Shown: positions 8,081 to 16,494 of the stretch, one piece after another
Position numbering within the stretch: the first letter of the stretch is position 1
How the letters are laid out: each line of letters starts with the position of its first letter
NCBI RefSeq assembly: GCF_015277775.1
Contig: NZ_CP063849.1
Span: 744,001 to 808,000, forward strand
DNA length: 64,000 nucleotides
Source: Paludibaculum fermentans
GTDB lineage: Bacteria; Acidobacteriota; Terriglobia; Bryobacterales; Bryobacteraceae
Reading direction: 5' to 3'
Notes under the pieces: model-generated
The model's input: only the letters and a program-made list of their open reading frames with translations
The model's database searches: none
What the model was told of the DNA's origin: nothing
Translations under genes and position numbers: made by a program

Positions 8081-9583
8081 ATGGCTGAACCTATTTCCGA
8101 AATTGGCCTGATTGGCCTCGCCGTCATGGGCCAGAATTTCGCCCTGAACGTTGCCGACCATGGTTTTCCGATCTCCGTCTTTAACCGGACGACGGCCACG
8201 ATGCAGAAATTCGTGGCGGAGAACCTGAATACGCCGGGCGGACTGAAGGGCTTTGCGACGCTGGAGGAGTTTGTGGCGTCGCTCAAGAAGCCGCGGCGGG
8301 TGATGATTCTGGTGAAGGCCGGCGCCGGCACGGACGCCGTGATCAACGGCCTGATCCCGCTGCTGGAGAGCGGCGACATCATCATCGACGGCGGCAATGC
8401 GAACTGGAACGACACGATCCGGCGCGAGCGCGAGTTGAAGGCCAAGGGCCTGCGGTTCATCGGCTCCGGCGTCTCGGGCGGGGAAGAGGGCGCGCGGTTT
8501 GGTCCCTCGCTGATGCCGGGCGGCGATCCGGCGGCGTATGAGTTCATCCGTCCCATCTGGGAGGCGGTGGCGGCCAAGGTGGACAAGGCTTCCGGCAAGC
8601 CGCTGGAAGGCGCCGCACCGGGCAAGCCGATTCAGGGCGGGGTGCCGTGCACCACGTACATCGGACCGGACGGGGCGGGGCACTACGTCAAGATGGTCCA
8701 CAACGGCATCGAGTACGGCGACATGCAGATGATCTGCGAAGCCTACGCGCTGATGACGGGTGTGCTGGGCTACACGGCTCCGGAGTGCGCCAAGGTCTTT
8801 GCCGAATGGAACAAGGGCGTCCTCGACAGCTTCCTGATTGAGATCACGGCCGATATCCTGGGCCAGGCGGATCCGGTGACGGGCAAGCCGATCGTGGACG
8901 TGATCCTGGACACGGCCGGGCAGAAGGGCACGGGCAAGTGGACTTCGGTGAGTGCCCTGGACATGGGCGTTCCGGCACCGACGGTGGCCGAGGCGGTGTT
9001 TGCGCGCTGCATCTCGGCGGTGAAGGAAGAGCGCATGGCCGCGTCGAAGATCCTCACCGGGCCGGCCGAAACCTTCAGCGGCGACAAGGCCGGCATGGTG
9101 CAGGCGATTCACGACGCGTTGTACTGCTCGAAGATCTGCTCCTATGCGCAGGGTTTCCAACTGATGCGCGAGGCGCAGAAGGAGTACAACTGGACGCTGC
9201 ACTTCGGCGAGATCTCGATGATCTGGCGCGGCGGCTGCATCATCCGGGCGCGGTTCCTGCAGAAGATCAAGGAAGCCTACGACCGGGACGAAAAGCTGGC
9301 GAACCTGCTGCTGGATCCCTACTTCAAGAGCGAGATCGACCGGTGCCAGGAGAACTGGCGGAAGGTGGTGTCGGCGGCGGCCACCTATGGTGTGCCTGCT
9401 CCGACGTTCTTCTCGGCGCTGGCGTATTACGACAGCTACCGGGCTCCGCGGCTGCCGGCGAACCTGCTGCAGGGGCAGCGGGACTTCTTTGGGGCGCACA
9501 CCTATGAACGGGTGGATCAGCCGCGCGGGAAGTTCTTCCACATCGACTGGCCGAAGCCGGGCCGGCCCCAGTTGGATATATAG
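8081..9583 (+). CDS. gnd: 6-phosphogluconate dehydrogenase, decarboxylating (NADP-dependent)
   Basis: Oxidatively decarboxylates 6-phosphogluconate to ribulose-5-phosphate. The NADP fold starts with [21 protein letters not shown]. The catalytic lysine is in [19 protein letters not shown] (about K204). The C-terminus ends in the family [13 protein letters not shown] motif. At 500 residues it is longer than the typical 470, because of an insertion of roughly 15 residues around 167-187 ([16 protein letters not shown]) just before the CTTYIG strand. GAGGAG lies upstream of the ATG. With opcA and pgl it completes the oxidative branch but is encoded separately. Confidence 0.96.
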   Translation: MAEPISEIGLIGLAVMGQNFALNVADHGFPISVFNRTTATMQKFVAENLNTPGGLKGFATLEEFVASLKKPRRVMILVKAGAGTDAVINGLIPLLESGDIIIDGGNANWNDTIRRERELKAKGLRFIGSGVSGGEEGARFGPSLMPGGDPAAYEFIRPIWEAVAAKVDKASGKPLEGAAPGKPIQGGVPCTTYIGPDGAGHYVKMVHNGIEYGDMQMICEAYALMTGVLGYTAPECAKVFAEWNKGVLDSFLIEITADILGQADPVTGKPIVDVILDTAGQKGTGKWTSVSALDMGVPAPTVAEAVFARCISAVKEERMAASKILTGPAETFSGDKAGMVQAIHDALYCSKICSYAQGFQLMREAQKEYNWTLHFGEISMIWRGGCIIRARFLQKIKEAYDRDEKLANLLLDPYFKSEIDRCQENWRKVVSAAATYGVPAPTFFSALAYYDSYRAPRLPANLLQGQRDFFGAHTYERVDQPRGKFFHIDWPKPGRPQLDI

Positions 9584-9711
9584 ACGGTAAGTTCCTGCGC
9601 CCGGGCGGTTTTACCAGCGCCGTCCGGGTGCCTTTCGAGGCTTGTACGGGTGTGATGCGGTGCGTGTTGCGATAACATGACAAGCATCACCAAGTGAGGA
9701 GCCGGGCTGGG

Positions 9712-12700
9712 ATGCGGGCTATCTGGATTACTGCTGTTTTGCCGGGCGTGCTGTTTGCCGCAGGCGCCAAGAACGTCGATTTCGACCGCGAAGTGCGGCC
9801 GATCCTTTCCGACAAGTGTTTCCAGTGCCACGGCCCTGATGAGAAGACGCGGAAAGCGGGCCTGCGGTTTGACGATCGCGAGAGCGCCTTCGGCAAGGGC
9901 GTGATCTCGCCAGGCCATTCGGCCGACAGCAAACTCTACAAACGGATCAGCCACGAGAAGAAGGGCCTGCGGATGCCTCCGCCGACTTCGGGCATGTCTC
10001 TGACAGACACCGAGATCGGGGTGATCAAGCGCTGGATCGACGAAGGCGCGAAGTGGGAGACCCACTGGGCGTACCGGCCTCCGAAGCGGGCTGAGCTGCC
10101 TGTGACGAAGCGGAAGAACTGGGCGCGGAACCCGATCGACTCCTTCCTGCTGGCGCGGATCGAGAGCGAAGGACTGCAGCCCTCGCCCGAGGCCTCGAAG
10201 GCGACCCTGATCCGGCGGGTGACGTTCGACCTGACGGGCCTGCCTCCGACGACGGCTGAGGTGACGGCCTTCCTCAACGACAAAGCTCCGAACGCGTATG
10301 AGAAGGTGGTGGACCGGCTGCTGGCGTCTCCGCGCTATGGCGAGCGCATGGCGATGCAGTGGCTGGACCTGGCGCGCTACTCGGATACGCACGGATACCA
10401 CATCGATTCGCACCGTGACATGTGGCCTTGGCGCGACTGGGTGATCTCGGCCTTCAACCGGAATCTGTCATTCGATCAGTTCACGGTCTGGCAACTGGCC
10501 GGCGACCTGCTGCCGAACGCGACGCGCGAGCAGCGCGTGGCTACGGGGTTCAACCGGAATCACATGATCAACTTCGAGGGCGGCGCGATTCCCGAGGAGT
10601 ATCAGGTGGAGTACGTGGCCGACCGCGTGGAGACGACTTCCAACGTCTGGATGGGCACCACGCTGGGCTGCGCGAAGTGCCACGACCACAAGTACGATCC
10701 GATCCGGCAGAAGGACTTCTACCGGTTCGGCGCGTTCTTCAATACCTTGCCGGAGAAGGGCCTGGACGGGCAGAAGGGCAACGCGGAGCCGCTGCTGGAG
10801 CTGCCGGATGACGCGCAGGAAAAGCAGATGGCGGAGCTGAAGCAGTCGCTGCAGGCGCGCATGGATGTGCTGGCGCCGGAAGACCTGATGCTGGCGCAGT
10901 GGGCCTGGGAGAAGGCGAGCTTTGACGGCGCGAATCCGAGTTCACCGACGGAAGGGCTGCGGGCGTGGTACGAGCTGGATGGCAACCTGACGGACATCAG
11001 CGGGCACTTCCGGAACGGGCGTGTGTTGAAGGGCGATATCGTCTATGGCTCGGGCGGTCCGGTGAACCGGGCGGCGGACATCGATACTTCGGCGGTGGTT
11101 CGCTGGCCGGCGGGCGTGCTGGAGCCGGGCAAGCCGTTCACGCTGGCGTTCTGGTTCCGCATTGGGCGGCAGAAGGAATCGAAGATGTTCCAGGTGCTGG
11201 AAGGCCCGAAGGGCTTTGAGGTGGGCTTCGGCGAACCGGAGACGCTGCCGAGGCTGAGGCGCGGGCATCACCTGGAAGTGCGGTGGTTTGACGGAGCGGC
11301 GAAGGAGTACGCGCTGCGCTCGGACGAGTGGATTGAGCAGGGCCGGATGTACCATGCGGCGCTGGTGAGCGACGGCCGGCAGGTGAGCCTGTTGCTGGAT
11401 GGCCAGCCTTCCAAGCTGATTGTGGAGAAGCAGACGCTGAGCGGGCCGCTGGACGTGAACGGGCCGATCGACTTGAACAACACGGCGACGGGCGGCTTCT
11501 TCCGCGGCCGGCTGGACGATTTGCGGGTGTACGGGCGGGCGCTGAAGCAGGAAGAGGCGGTGCGGCTGGCGGTGGACTATCCGGCCGAGGTGCTGCTGGC
11601 GACGCCGGGCAAGCGGTCGAGCGATCAATACGGGCGGCTGCGCGAGTACTACCTGACGAAGGCGGGTCCGGCGGAGTGGCGGCAGGCCTATGCGGAGTTC
11701 AAGACGCTGAGCGAGCAGAAGGAACTGCTGGAAGAGAAGATCCCGACGACGATGGTGATGGAAGAGGCGAAAAAGCCTCGCGAGACCTACCTGCTGGGGC
11801 GCGGCGATTACACGAACAAAGTGGAGAAGGTGATGCCGGGCGTCCCGTCGATGCTGCCTCCGCTGCCGGCTGGCGTGAAAGCGGACCGGCTGGCGCTGGC
11901 GCAGTGGCTGGTGAATCCGAATCATCCGCTGACGGCTCGGGTGGCGGTGAACCGCTACTGGCAAATGTACTTCGGCACGGGCATCGTCAAGACTTCGGAA
12001 GACTTCGGTTCGCAGGGTGAACCGCCGGTGCATGCGGAACTGCTGGACTGGATGGCGACCGAGTTCATGCGAACGGGCTGGGACGTGAAGGGCATGCAGC
12101 GGCTGATTGTGACGTCGGCGGCGTACCGGCAATCGTCGAAGGTGAGTCCGGCGCTGCATGAGAAGGATCCGGAGAACCGGCTGCTGGCGCGGGGGCCGCG
12201 GTTCCGCATGCCGGCGGAGATGGTGCGCGACAATGCGCTGGCGGTGAGCGGCCTGTTGAAAGAGAAGATCGGCGGGCCGAGCGTGCTGCCGTACCAGCCA
12301 CCGGGGCTGTGGGAAGAGCTGGCGTTCGGCGAGGCGTTCTCGGCGCAGGAGTACAAGCAGGATCACGGGGACAAGCTGTACCGGCGGTCGATGTACACGT
12401 TCTGGAAGCGCACGGTGCCGCCGGCGTCGTTGAACACGTTTGACGCTCCGGATCGCGAGAAGTGCACGTCGCGGCGGGCGGTGACGAACACTCCGCTGCA
12501 GGCGCTGGTGACGCTGAACGATCCGACGTATATCGAGGCGGCGCGGAACCTGGCACAGCACCTGCTGGAGAAGAAGGAGACCGACGACCAGCGGCTGCGC
12601 GACGCGTTTGAGCGGGTGACGGCGCGGCCGCCGTCGAGCGCGGAGCTGCAGGTGCTGCGGGCGTCGTTGAAGGGCGAGATGGCGAGCTACCAGCAGAATG

Positions 12701-12834
12701 CCGGGGGCGCCGAGGAGCTGCTGAAGATTGGTGAATCGGCGGTGGACCGCAGGGTGGAGCCGGCGGTGCTGGCGGCGTGGACGAATCTGTGCACGGTGCT
12801 GTTGAACCTGGACGAGACGATTACGAAGGAGTAG
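9712..12834 (+). CDS. Planctomycete-type cytochrome c, DUF1549 / LamG / DUF1553 protein
   Basis: 1040 residues, exported (signal about 1-18). Domain order: PSCyt1 haem domain with CFQCH (about 36-40), PSCyt2/DUF1549 (about 110-320, including GLPPT and CAKCHDHKYDPI, a second CxxCH near 321), a concanavalin/LamG-like insert (about 410-600), and PSD1/DUF1553 (about 720-970, including TSEDFGSQGEPPVHAELLDW). The ATG at 9712 is preferred over GTG 9694 because AGGAG lies 10 bases before it. The DUF1501 partner follows by 8 bases. This pair is common in Planctomycetes and Acidobacteria; a role in extracellular polysaccharide oxidation is suspected but unproven. Confidence 0.9.
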   Translation: MRAIWITAVLPGVLFAAGAKNVDFDREVRPILSDKCFQCHGPDEKTRKAGLRFDDRESAFGKGVISPGHSADSKLYKRISHEKKGLRMPPPTSGMSLTDTEIGVIKRWIDEGAKWETHWAYRPPKRAELPVTKRKNWARNPIDSFLLARIESEGLQPSPEASKATLIRRVTFDLTGLPPTTAEVTAFLNDKAPNAYEKVVDRLLASPRYGERMAMQWLDLARYSDTHGYHIDSHRDMWPWRDWVISAFNRNLSFDQFTVWQLAGDLLPNATREQRVATGFNRNHMINFEGGAIPEEYQVEYVADRVETTSNVWMGTTLGCAKCHDHKYDPIRQKDFYRFGAFFNTLPEKGLDGQKGNAEPLLELPDDAQEKQMAELKQSLQARMDVLAPEDLMLAQWAWEKASFDGANPSSPTEGLRAWYELDGNLTDISGHFRNGRVLKGDIVYGSGGPVNRAADIDTSAVVRWPAGVLEPGKPFTLAFWFRIGRQKESKMFQVLEGPKGFEVGFGEPETLPRLRRGHHLEVRWFDGAAKEYALRSDEWIEQGRMYHAALVSDGRQVSLLLDGQPSKLIVEKQTLSGPLDVNGPIDLNNTATGGFFRGRLDDLRVYGRALKQEEAVRLAVDYPAEVLLATPGKRSSDQYGRLREYYLTKAGPAEWRQAYAEFKTLSEQKELLEEKIPTTMVMEEAKKPRETYLLGRGDYTNKVEKVMPGVPSMLPPLPAGVKADRLALAQWLVNPNHPLTARVAVNRYWQMYFGTGIVKTSEDFGSQGEPPVHAELLDWMATEFMRTGWDVKGMQRLIVTSAAYRQSSKVSPALHEKDPENRLLARGPRFRMPAEMVRDNALAVSGLLKEKIGGPSVLPYQPPGLWEELAFGEAFSAQEYKQDHGDKLYRRSMYTFWKRTVPPASLNTFDAPDREKCTSRRAVTNTPLQALVTLNDPTYIEAARNLAQHLLEKKETDDQRLRDAFERVTARPPSSAELQVLRASLKGEMASYQQNAGGAEELLKIGESAVDRRVEPAVLAAWTNLCTVLLNLDETITKE

Positions 12835-12842
12835 ATGACATC

Positions 12843-14255
12843 ATGAATCGCCGCGAACTCCTGACTCGATTGCCCATGGGCATTGGCGTGGCCGCGCTGT
12901 CGCATCTATTTGGGGCCGAAACAAAGAAGGGCATTCCCGGTTTGCCGGGGCTGCCGCATTTCGCGGCGAAGGCGAAGCGGGTGATCCTGCTGCACCAATC
13001 GGGCGGGCCGTCGCAGATGGACCTGTTCGACTACAAGCCTGGGATGAAGAAGTACCAGGGCGTGGACCTGCCGAACAGCGTCCGGAACGGGCAGCGGATT
13101 ACGGGGATGACCTCGGGGCAGGCGACGTTCCCGGTGGCCTCGTCAATGTTCCAGTTTCAGCAGTATGGGCAGACTGGCACGTGGGTGAGCGAGCTGTTGC
13201 CGCATACGGCGAAGATCGTGGATGAGCTGGCGCTGATCAAGACCGTGCATACGGAGGCGATCAATCACGATCCGGCGATCACGTTTTTCCAGAGCGGCAG
13301 CCAGCAGCCGGGCCGGCCGAGCATTGGCGCGTGGGTGAGCTACGGGCTGGGCAGCGAGAACGAGAACCTGCCGGCGTTTGTCGTGATGGTGAGCCAGGCA
13401 CACGCGATCAACACGGACCAGCCGCTGTTTTCGCGGCTGTGGGGCAGCGGGTTCCTGCCGTCGAACTACCAGGGCGTGAAGTTCCGGGCGTCGGCGGATC
13501 CGGTGCTGTACCTGTCGGATCCGAAGGGCATCACGAAGCAGAACCGGCGTTCGATGCTGGATGCGATCGGGAAGCTGAACGAGATGAAGTTCCAGCAGGT
13601 GGGCGATCCGGAGATCGAGACGCGCATCACGCAGTATGAGATGGCGTACCGGATGCAGACGTCGGTGCCCGAGCTGGTGGACCTGTCGAAGGAGCCGGAG
13701 AGCACGTTCGAGATGTATGGGCCGGAGTCGAAGAAGCCGGGGAGCTATGCGCGGAACTGCCTGCTGGCGCGGCGGCTGGCGGAGCGCGGGGTGCGGTTCA
13801 TCCAGCTTTATCACCGGGGCTGGGACCAGCATAACGACCTGCCGCGAGATTTGGCATTGCAATGCCGGGGTACGGATCAGCCGACGGCGGCGCTGGTGGC
13901 GGACCTGAAGCAGCGGGGTCTGTTGGAGGACACGCTGGTGGTGTGGGGCGGGGAATTCGGGCGGACCGTGTACTGCCAGGGGCGCCTGAGCGAGTCGAAT
14001 TACGGCCGGGACCATCATCCGAGGAACTTCTGCATGTGGATGGCGGGCGGCGGCGTGAAGGCGGGCGCGCGGGTCGGGGAGACGGACGATTTCAGCTACA
14101 ACATCGTGCAGGATCCGGTGCATGTACACGATATGCAGGCGACGATTCTGCGGTGCCTGGGGATCGACCATAAGAAGCTGACGTACCAGTTCCAGGGGCG
14201 GCATTTCCGGTTGACGGATGTGCATGGGGAGCTGGTGGAGCCGGTGTTGAGTTAG
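12843..14255 (+). CDS. DUF1501 domain-containing protein (sulfatase-like fold, exported)
   Basis: 470 residues. It begins MNRRELLTRLPMGIGVAALSH, a twin-arginine-like leader, followed by the DUF1501 signature KAKRVILLHQSGGPSQMDLFDYKP. It ends with the family blocks LVVWGGEFGRT and GRDHHPRNFCMWMAGGGVKAG. DUF1501 proteins belong to the alkaline-phosphatase-like superfamily and almost always accompany DUF1549/DUF1553 cytochromes, as here. The start at 12843 (not the upstream extension) gives the leader and follows AAGGAG. Confidence 0.92.
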   Translation: MNRRELLTRLPMGIGVAALSHLFGAETKKGIPGLPGLPHFAAKAKRVILLHQSGGPSQMDLFDYKPGMKKYQGVDLPNSVRNGQRITGMTSGQATFPVASSMFQFQQYGQTGTWVSELLPHTAKIVDELALIKTVHTEAINHDPAITFFQSGSQQPGRPSIGAWVSYGLGSENENLPAFVVMVSQAHAINTDQPLFSRLWGSGFLPSNYQGVKFRASADPVLYLSDPKGITKQNRRSMLDAIGKLNEMKFQQVGDPEIETRITQYEMAYRMQTSVPELVDLSKEPESTFEMYGPESKKPGSYARNCLLARRLAERGVRFIQLYHRGWDQHNDLPRDLALQCRGTDQPTAALVADLKQRGLLEDTLVVWGGEFGRTVYCQGRLSESNYGRDHHPRNFCMWMAGGGVKAGARVGETDDFSYNIVQDPVHVHDMQATILRCLGIDHKKLTYQFQGRHFRLTDVHGELVEPVLS

Positions 14256-14300
14256 GGACGGGGTTGGCTGGTCCGGGCTGGTCGAGTGTCAGAGATGGAC

Positions 14301-14340
14301 GGGCGCACGAGGGGGTGACGATACCTGGCGCGCCCTTTTT
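14301..14340 (+). terminator. Probable terminator after the DUF1501 gene
   Basis: GGGCGC (14301-14306) can pair with GCGCCC (14330-14335), followed directly by TTTTT. The stem is short and the loop long (23 bases), so this is a moderate call. Confidence 0.4.
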
Positions 14341-15291
14341 GCGTGGGGGCGGTTTGGGTGTCAAAGAGCGGGTGGGGTGCGGCTTGGCGCGGGTGCCCCA
14401 TTTGGTTGGTGGGTGTCGGTTTGCAGAGGGTGGCTGGGGCGCCGGCCAGGGGACCGGCTGCGGACGAGGGCGTCCGCCGTCCCAGCGCGGGGCGGCGTCT
14501 GGATGGTTAGGGGGAGCGTGCTTCTGGGTGGGGGTGGATGGCCCTGGTTGCCGGTTCTGATGCCGGGGGCGGTGTTGGGTTTGTTCGCTCGTGGAGAGTG
14601 GATTTCGGGGGCTGCGCGGGTCTCTTCTGAGTGTGGCTTTTTGTGGACGCGGAGGAAAGCTCGGGGGTGGTTGGGTACGGGTGGGCTTCGTGGTGGGGGC
14701 TCGTTGTGGTCGCGGTTGTCGATTGGGAGGATGGCCCGGTCGTTGGCTTTGATGCCTCGCGGGGAGTGGATTGCGCGGGTGTGGGCGTGGTCGCGGGGTG
14801 GTTGGTTGGGGACTTTCGGTTGGCTGCCCGCTCGTTGACACTCGCGGCTCGGTTCGTGGTTGCGGGGCTGGGCGCGGGGGCGTCCGTGGTGTCGGGGTGT
14901 TCGGGCGTGAGGGGCTCGGTGGGTGTCGGGGGAACGGGGGGCACTGGTTGTTGGTGGGTTGGGGACTTTTGGCGGACTATCCGCTCGTTTACACTCGCGG
15001 CTCCGTTTGCGGCGGCTCCGTTTGCTTCGCTGGCCCGGTTGGCTTCGTTTGACGGGGTGGGCTTGCGGGCGTGCTTGAGACAGCGGAGGCTTAGGCCGGG
15101 GGCTGTGGGTGGACGGATGGCCTTCACAGGTTGCGGAGCTGGGACCGGGCGGACGGGGCGGCAGGCTCCTCGGGCTTCCAGGAGGGGTTGGCGGCATGGG
15201 GGCGGAACGAGATTGCTATTGCCTGACGCAGGCGCTTGGTCTTCGGCACCGATTGGTGTCGTGCGGATTGCTCCGGCTTGCGCGGTTAAGG
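14341..15291. other. G-rich, degenerate repetitive region without a convincing gene
   Basis: About 950 bases are strongly strand-biased (G/T-rich on plus). They hold diverged direct repeats: 14805-14854 and 14958-15007 match over about 50 bases at an offset of 153, and GAGTGGATT occurs at 14596 and 14764, offset 168. Both offsets are multiples of three. Minus-strand frames therefore read Pro/Lys/Asn-rich repeats such as VNERIVRQKSPTHQ and VNERAANRKSPTNH. Several frames on both strands are open only because stops are rare at this composition. The stretch may be a decayed repetitive tail of the small minus-strand ORF at 15292-15549. Confidence 0.45.
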
Positions 15292-15549
15292 CTATGGGCC
15301 TGGTGGAACCTGCGGCCGCGGCGAAGAGGGCCTGGACCCGGGCGGGGATGGCGGCCTGATGCAGCGCCCGATCAGGTAGAGGCGCGCTTCGATGTCTTCC
15401 GGCAGGCGGTGCGGGCCGGAGTAGAGATTGTGGCGGGTGGCGTTCTGTGAGACCCGGAGCTTGCCTTCGGCGGTGCGGGGGCCGGTCGATTTCTGGGCGT
15501 TGGCTCGGTTGGCGGCGAGGCGGCGCTCGGAGATGGGTTGGTTGGCCAT
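15292..15549 (-). CDS. Small protein with ANRANAQKSTGPRTAEGK motif (possibly frameshifted)
   Basis: 85 residues. The N-terminal half (SERRLAANRANAQ, KSTGPRTAEGK, SQNATRHNLYSG) is the hallmark of an uncharacterised family that is abundant in Acidobacteria. After about residue 69 the sequence turns into a Pro-rich tail and stops. A one-base shift there would join it to a long overlapping minus-strand frame (ALHQAAIPARVQALFAAAA) and on into the repetitive region. So the gene may be frameshifted or decayed. It starts 25 bases after the neighbouring 157-residue ORF. Function unknown. Confidence 0.6.
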   Translation of the reverse strand: MANQPISERRLAANRANAQKSTGPRTAEGKLRVSQNATRHNLYSGPHRLPEDIEARLYLIGRCIRPPSPPGSRPSSPRPQVPPGP

Positions 15550-15573
15550 AGCGGTGGTTCCCTGGGCCGGACC

Positions 15574-16047
15574 TCAGCTGGGGTTGCTCCTCAAGGCCTG
15601 GAGGGCGGCGATGTCGGCCCGGCTGCGGCGCCAGGAGCGGGTCTCGAAGTCCTGGCCGGCGCGGACGCAGGCGGTGTCGCGGGGGCCGAACTGGCGGAAG
15701 GCGGCGTAGGTGCGGTAGGCGGGATCGGCGTTGGGGCACTCCTTTGTCACCGAATCCCAGTCGCGCTCGATGGCGGCGGAGAGAGCTGTGCTTTCGAGGA
15801 GCGAGTAGCGGGCCTTGCGCCAGAGTTCCTCGGCGATGGAGTCAGCGACGTGCTGCTCGAAGCGGGTGGCCGGGGTGAAGTGTTGGTGGACGTCGTCCCG
15901 CAGTCCCGAGAAGAGGGCTTGATCCTCGATGCACGCGATCAGGCTGGCCGAGTCGTCTCCGAGTAGGAGGGCGTTCTCGGCGCTGGTGGTTGCCAGGAAA
16001 TGGCGCGACGGTACCATGTCGTCCCTATTCGTATTGAAAATCCGCAT
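15574..16047 (-). CDS. Hypothetical protein, companion of the STGPRT-motif ORF
   Basis: 157 residues, preceded by AAGGAG seven bases before the ATG. Mostly helical. The blocks FTPATRFEQHVADSIAEELWRKARYSLLE and RRSRADIAALQAL resemble the C-terminal half of the same Acidobacterial family whose N-terminal motif is in the next ORF. The two adjacent ORFs thus look like the two halves in reversed order, or two related members. No enzymatic motif is seen. The coding call rests on the Shine-Dalgarno and family resemblance. Confidence 0.65.
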   Translation of the reverse strand: MRIFNTNRDDMVPSRHFLATTSAENALLLGDDSASLIACIEDQALFSGLRDDVHQHFTPATRFEQHVADSIAEELWRKARYSLLESTALSAAIERDWDSVTKECPNADPAYRTYAAFRQFGPRDTACVRAGQDFETRSWRRSRADIAALQALRSNPS

Positions 16048-16494
16048 AGTTGTTCTCCTTGGGCAACGTTATACAGGCAGGATCCAAGGCTGTTGGGGGG
16101 GCTTCCCCGTAACCGATTGATTCGAAAGCGACGATAAATTTCGAACTTGGGAACTGGTTTTGAGGGAGGGGCGGAAATGGGGGAGAAGTCGAGCGGGCGG
16201 GGGTGCGGGGGTTGGTGGCGGGGTGGCTTCGTGAAGGCGGGGCGGGCCCTAGACGGACAGGGACACAGGCACCCATTCCAGCGGGGTTTTCTTCCTCCTG
16301 ATTGCAGACGGTTTAGTACTATTTAAGGGATATGGCGCAGGATCGGGCTGACACGATCGATTCGGGCGTGGCGGCTGGCGATGGTACCGAGAAGGATCGA
16401 CGACTAGAGGCAAACTGCCTCCCTTGGGGGTGGGAAACTCCAATCGAAGTGCGGATTCTGACCTATTGCGTTGGAACTGGCGGCGGATCGCCTG
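16048..16494. other. Intergenic region, nothing recognised
   Basis: About 450 bases between the Roco gene end and the small minus-strand ORF. Only short, unsupported frames occur. I see no clear hairpin with a T-run and no repeat. Confidence 0.5.

Noticed and set aside
8048..9541. 497-residue minus-strand open frame opposite gnd
   Set aside because: Arg/His-rich mirror of a strongly conserved gnd gene; open because of high GC.
9598..9630. CCCGGGCGG/CCGTCCGGG hairpin after gnd
   Set aside because: Contains a wobble pair and lacks a following T-run; termination not supported.
10942..12561. 539-residue minus-strand frame opposite the DUF1549/DUF1553 gene
   Set aside because: Composition (Arg, His, Pro, Leu) is that of an antisense shadow, with no homology or Shine-Dalgarno.
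14631..15359. Plus-strand frames of up to 242 residues in the G-rich region
   Set aside because: Gly/Val/Arg low complexity from base composition; no Shine-Dalgarno, no homology.
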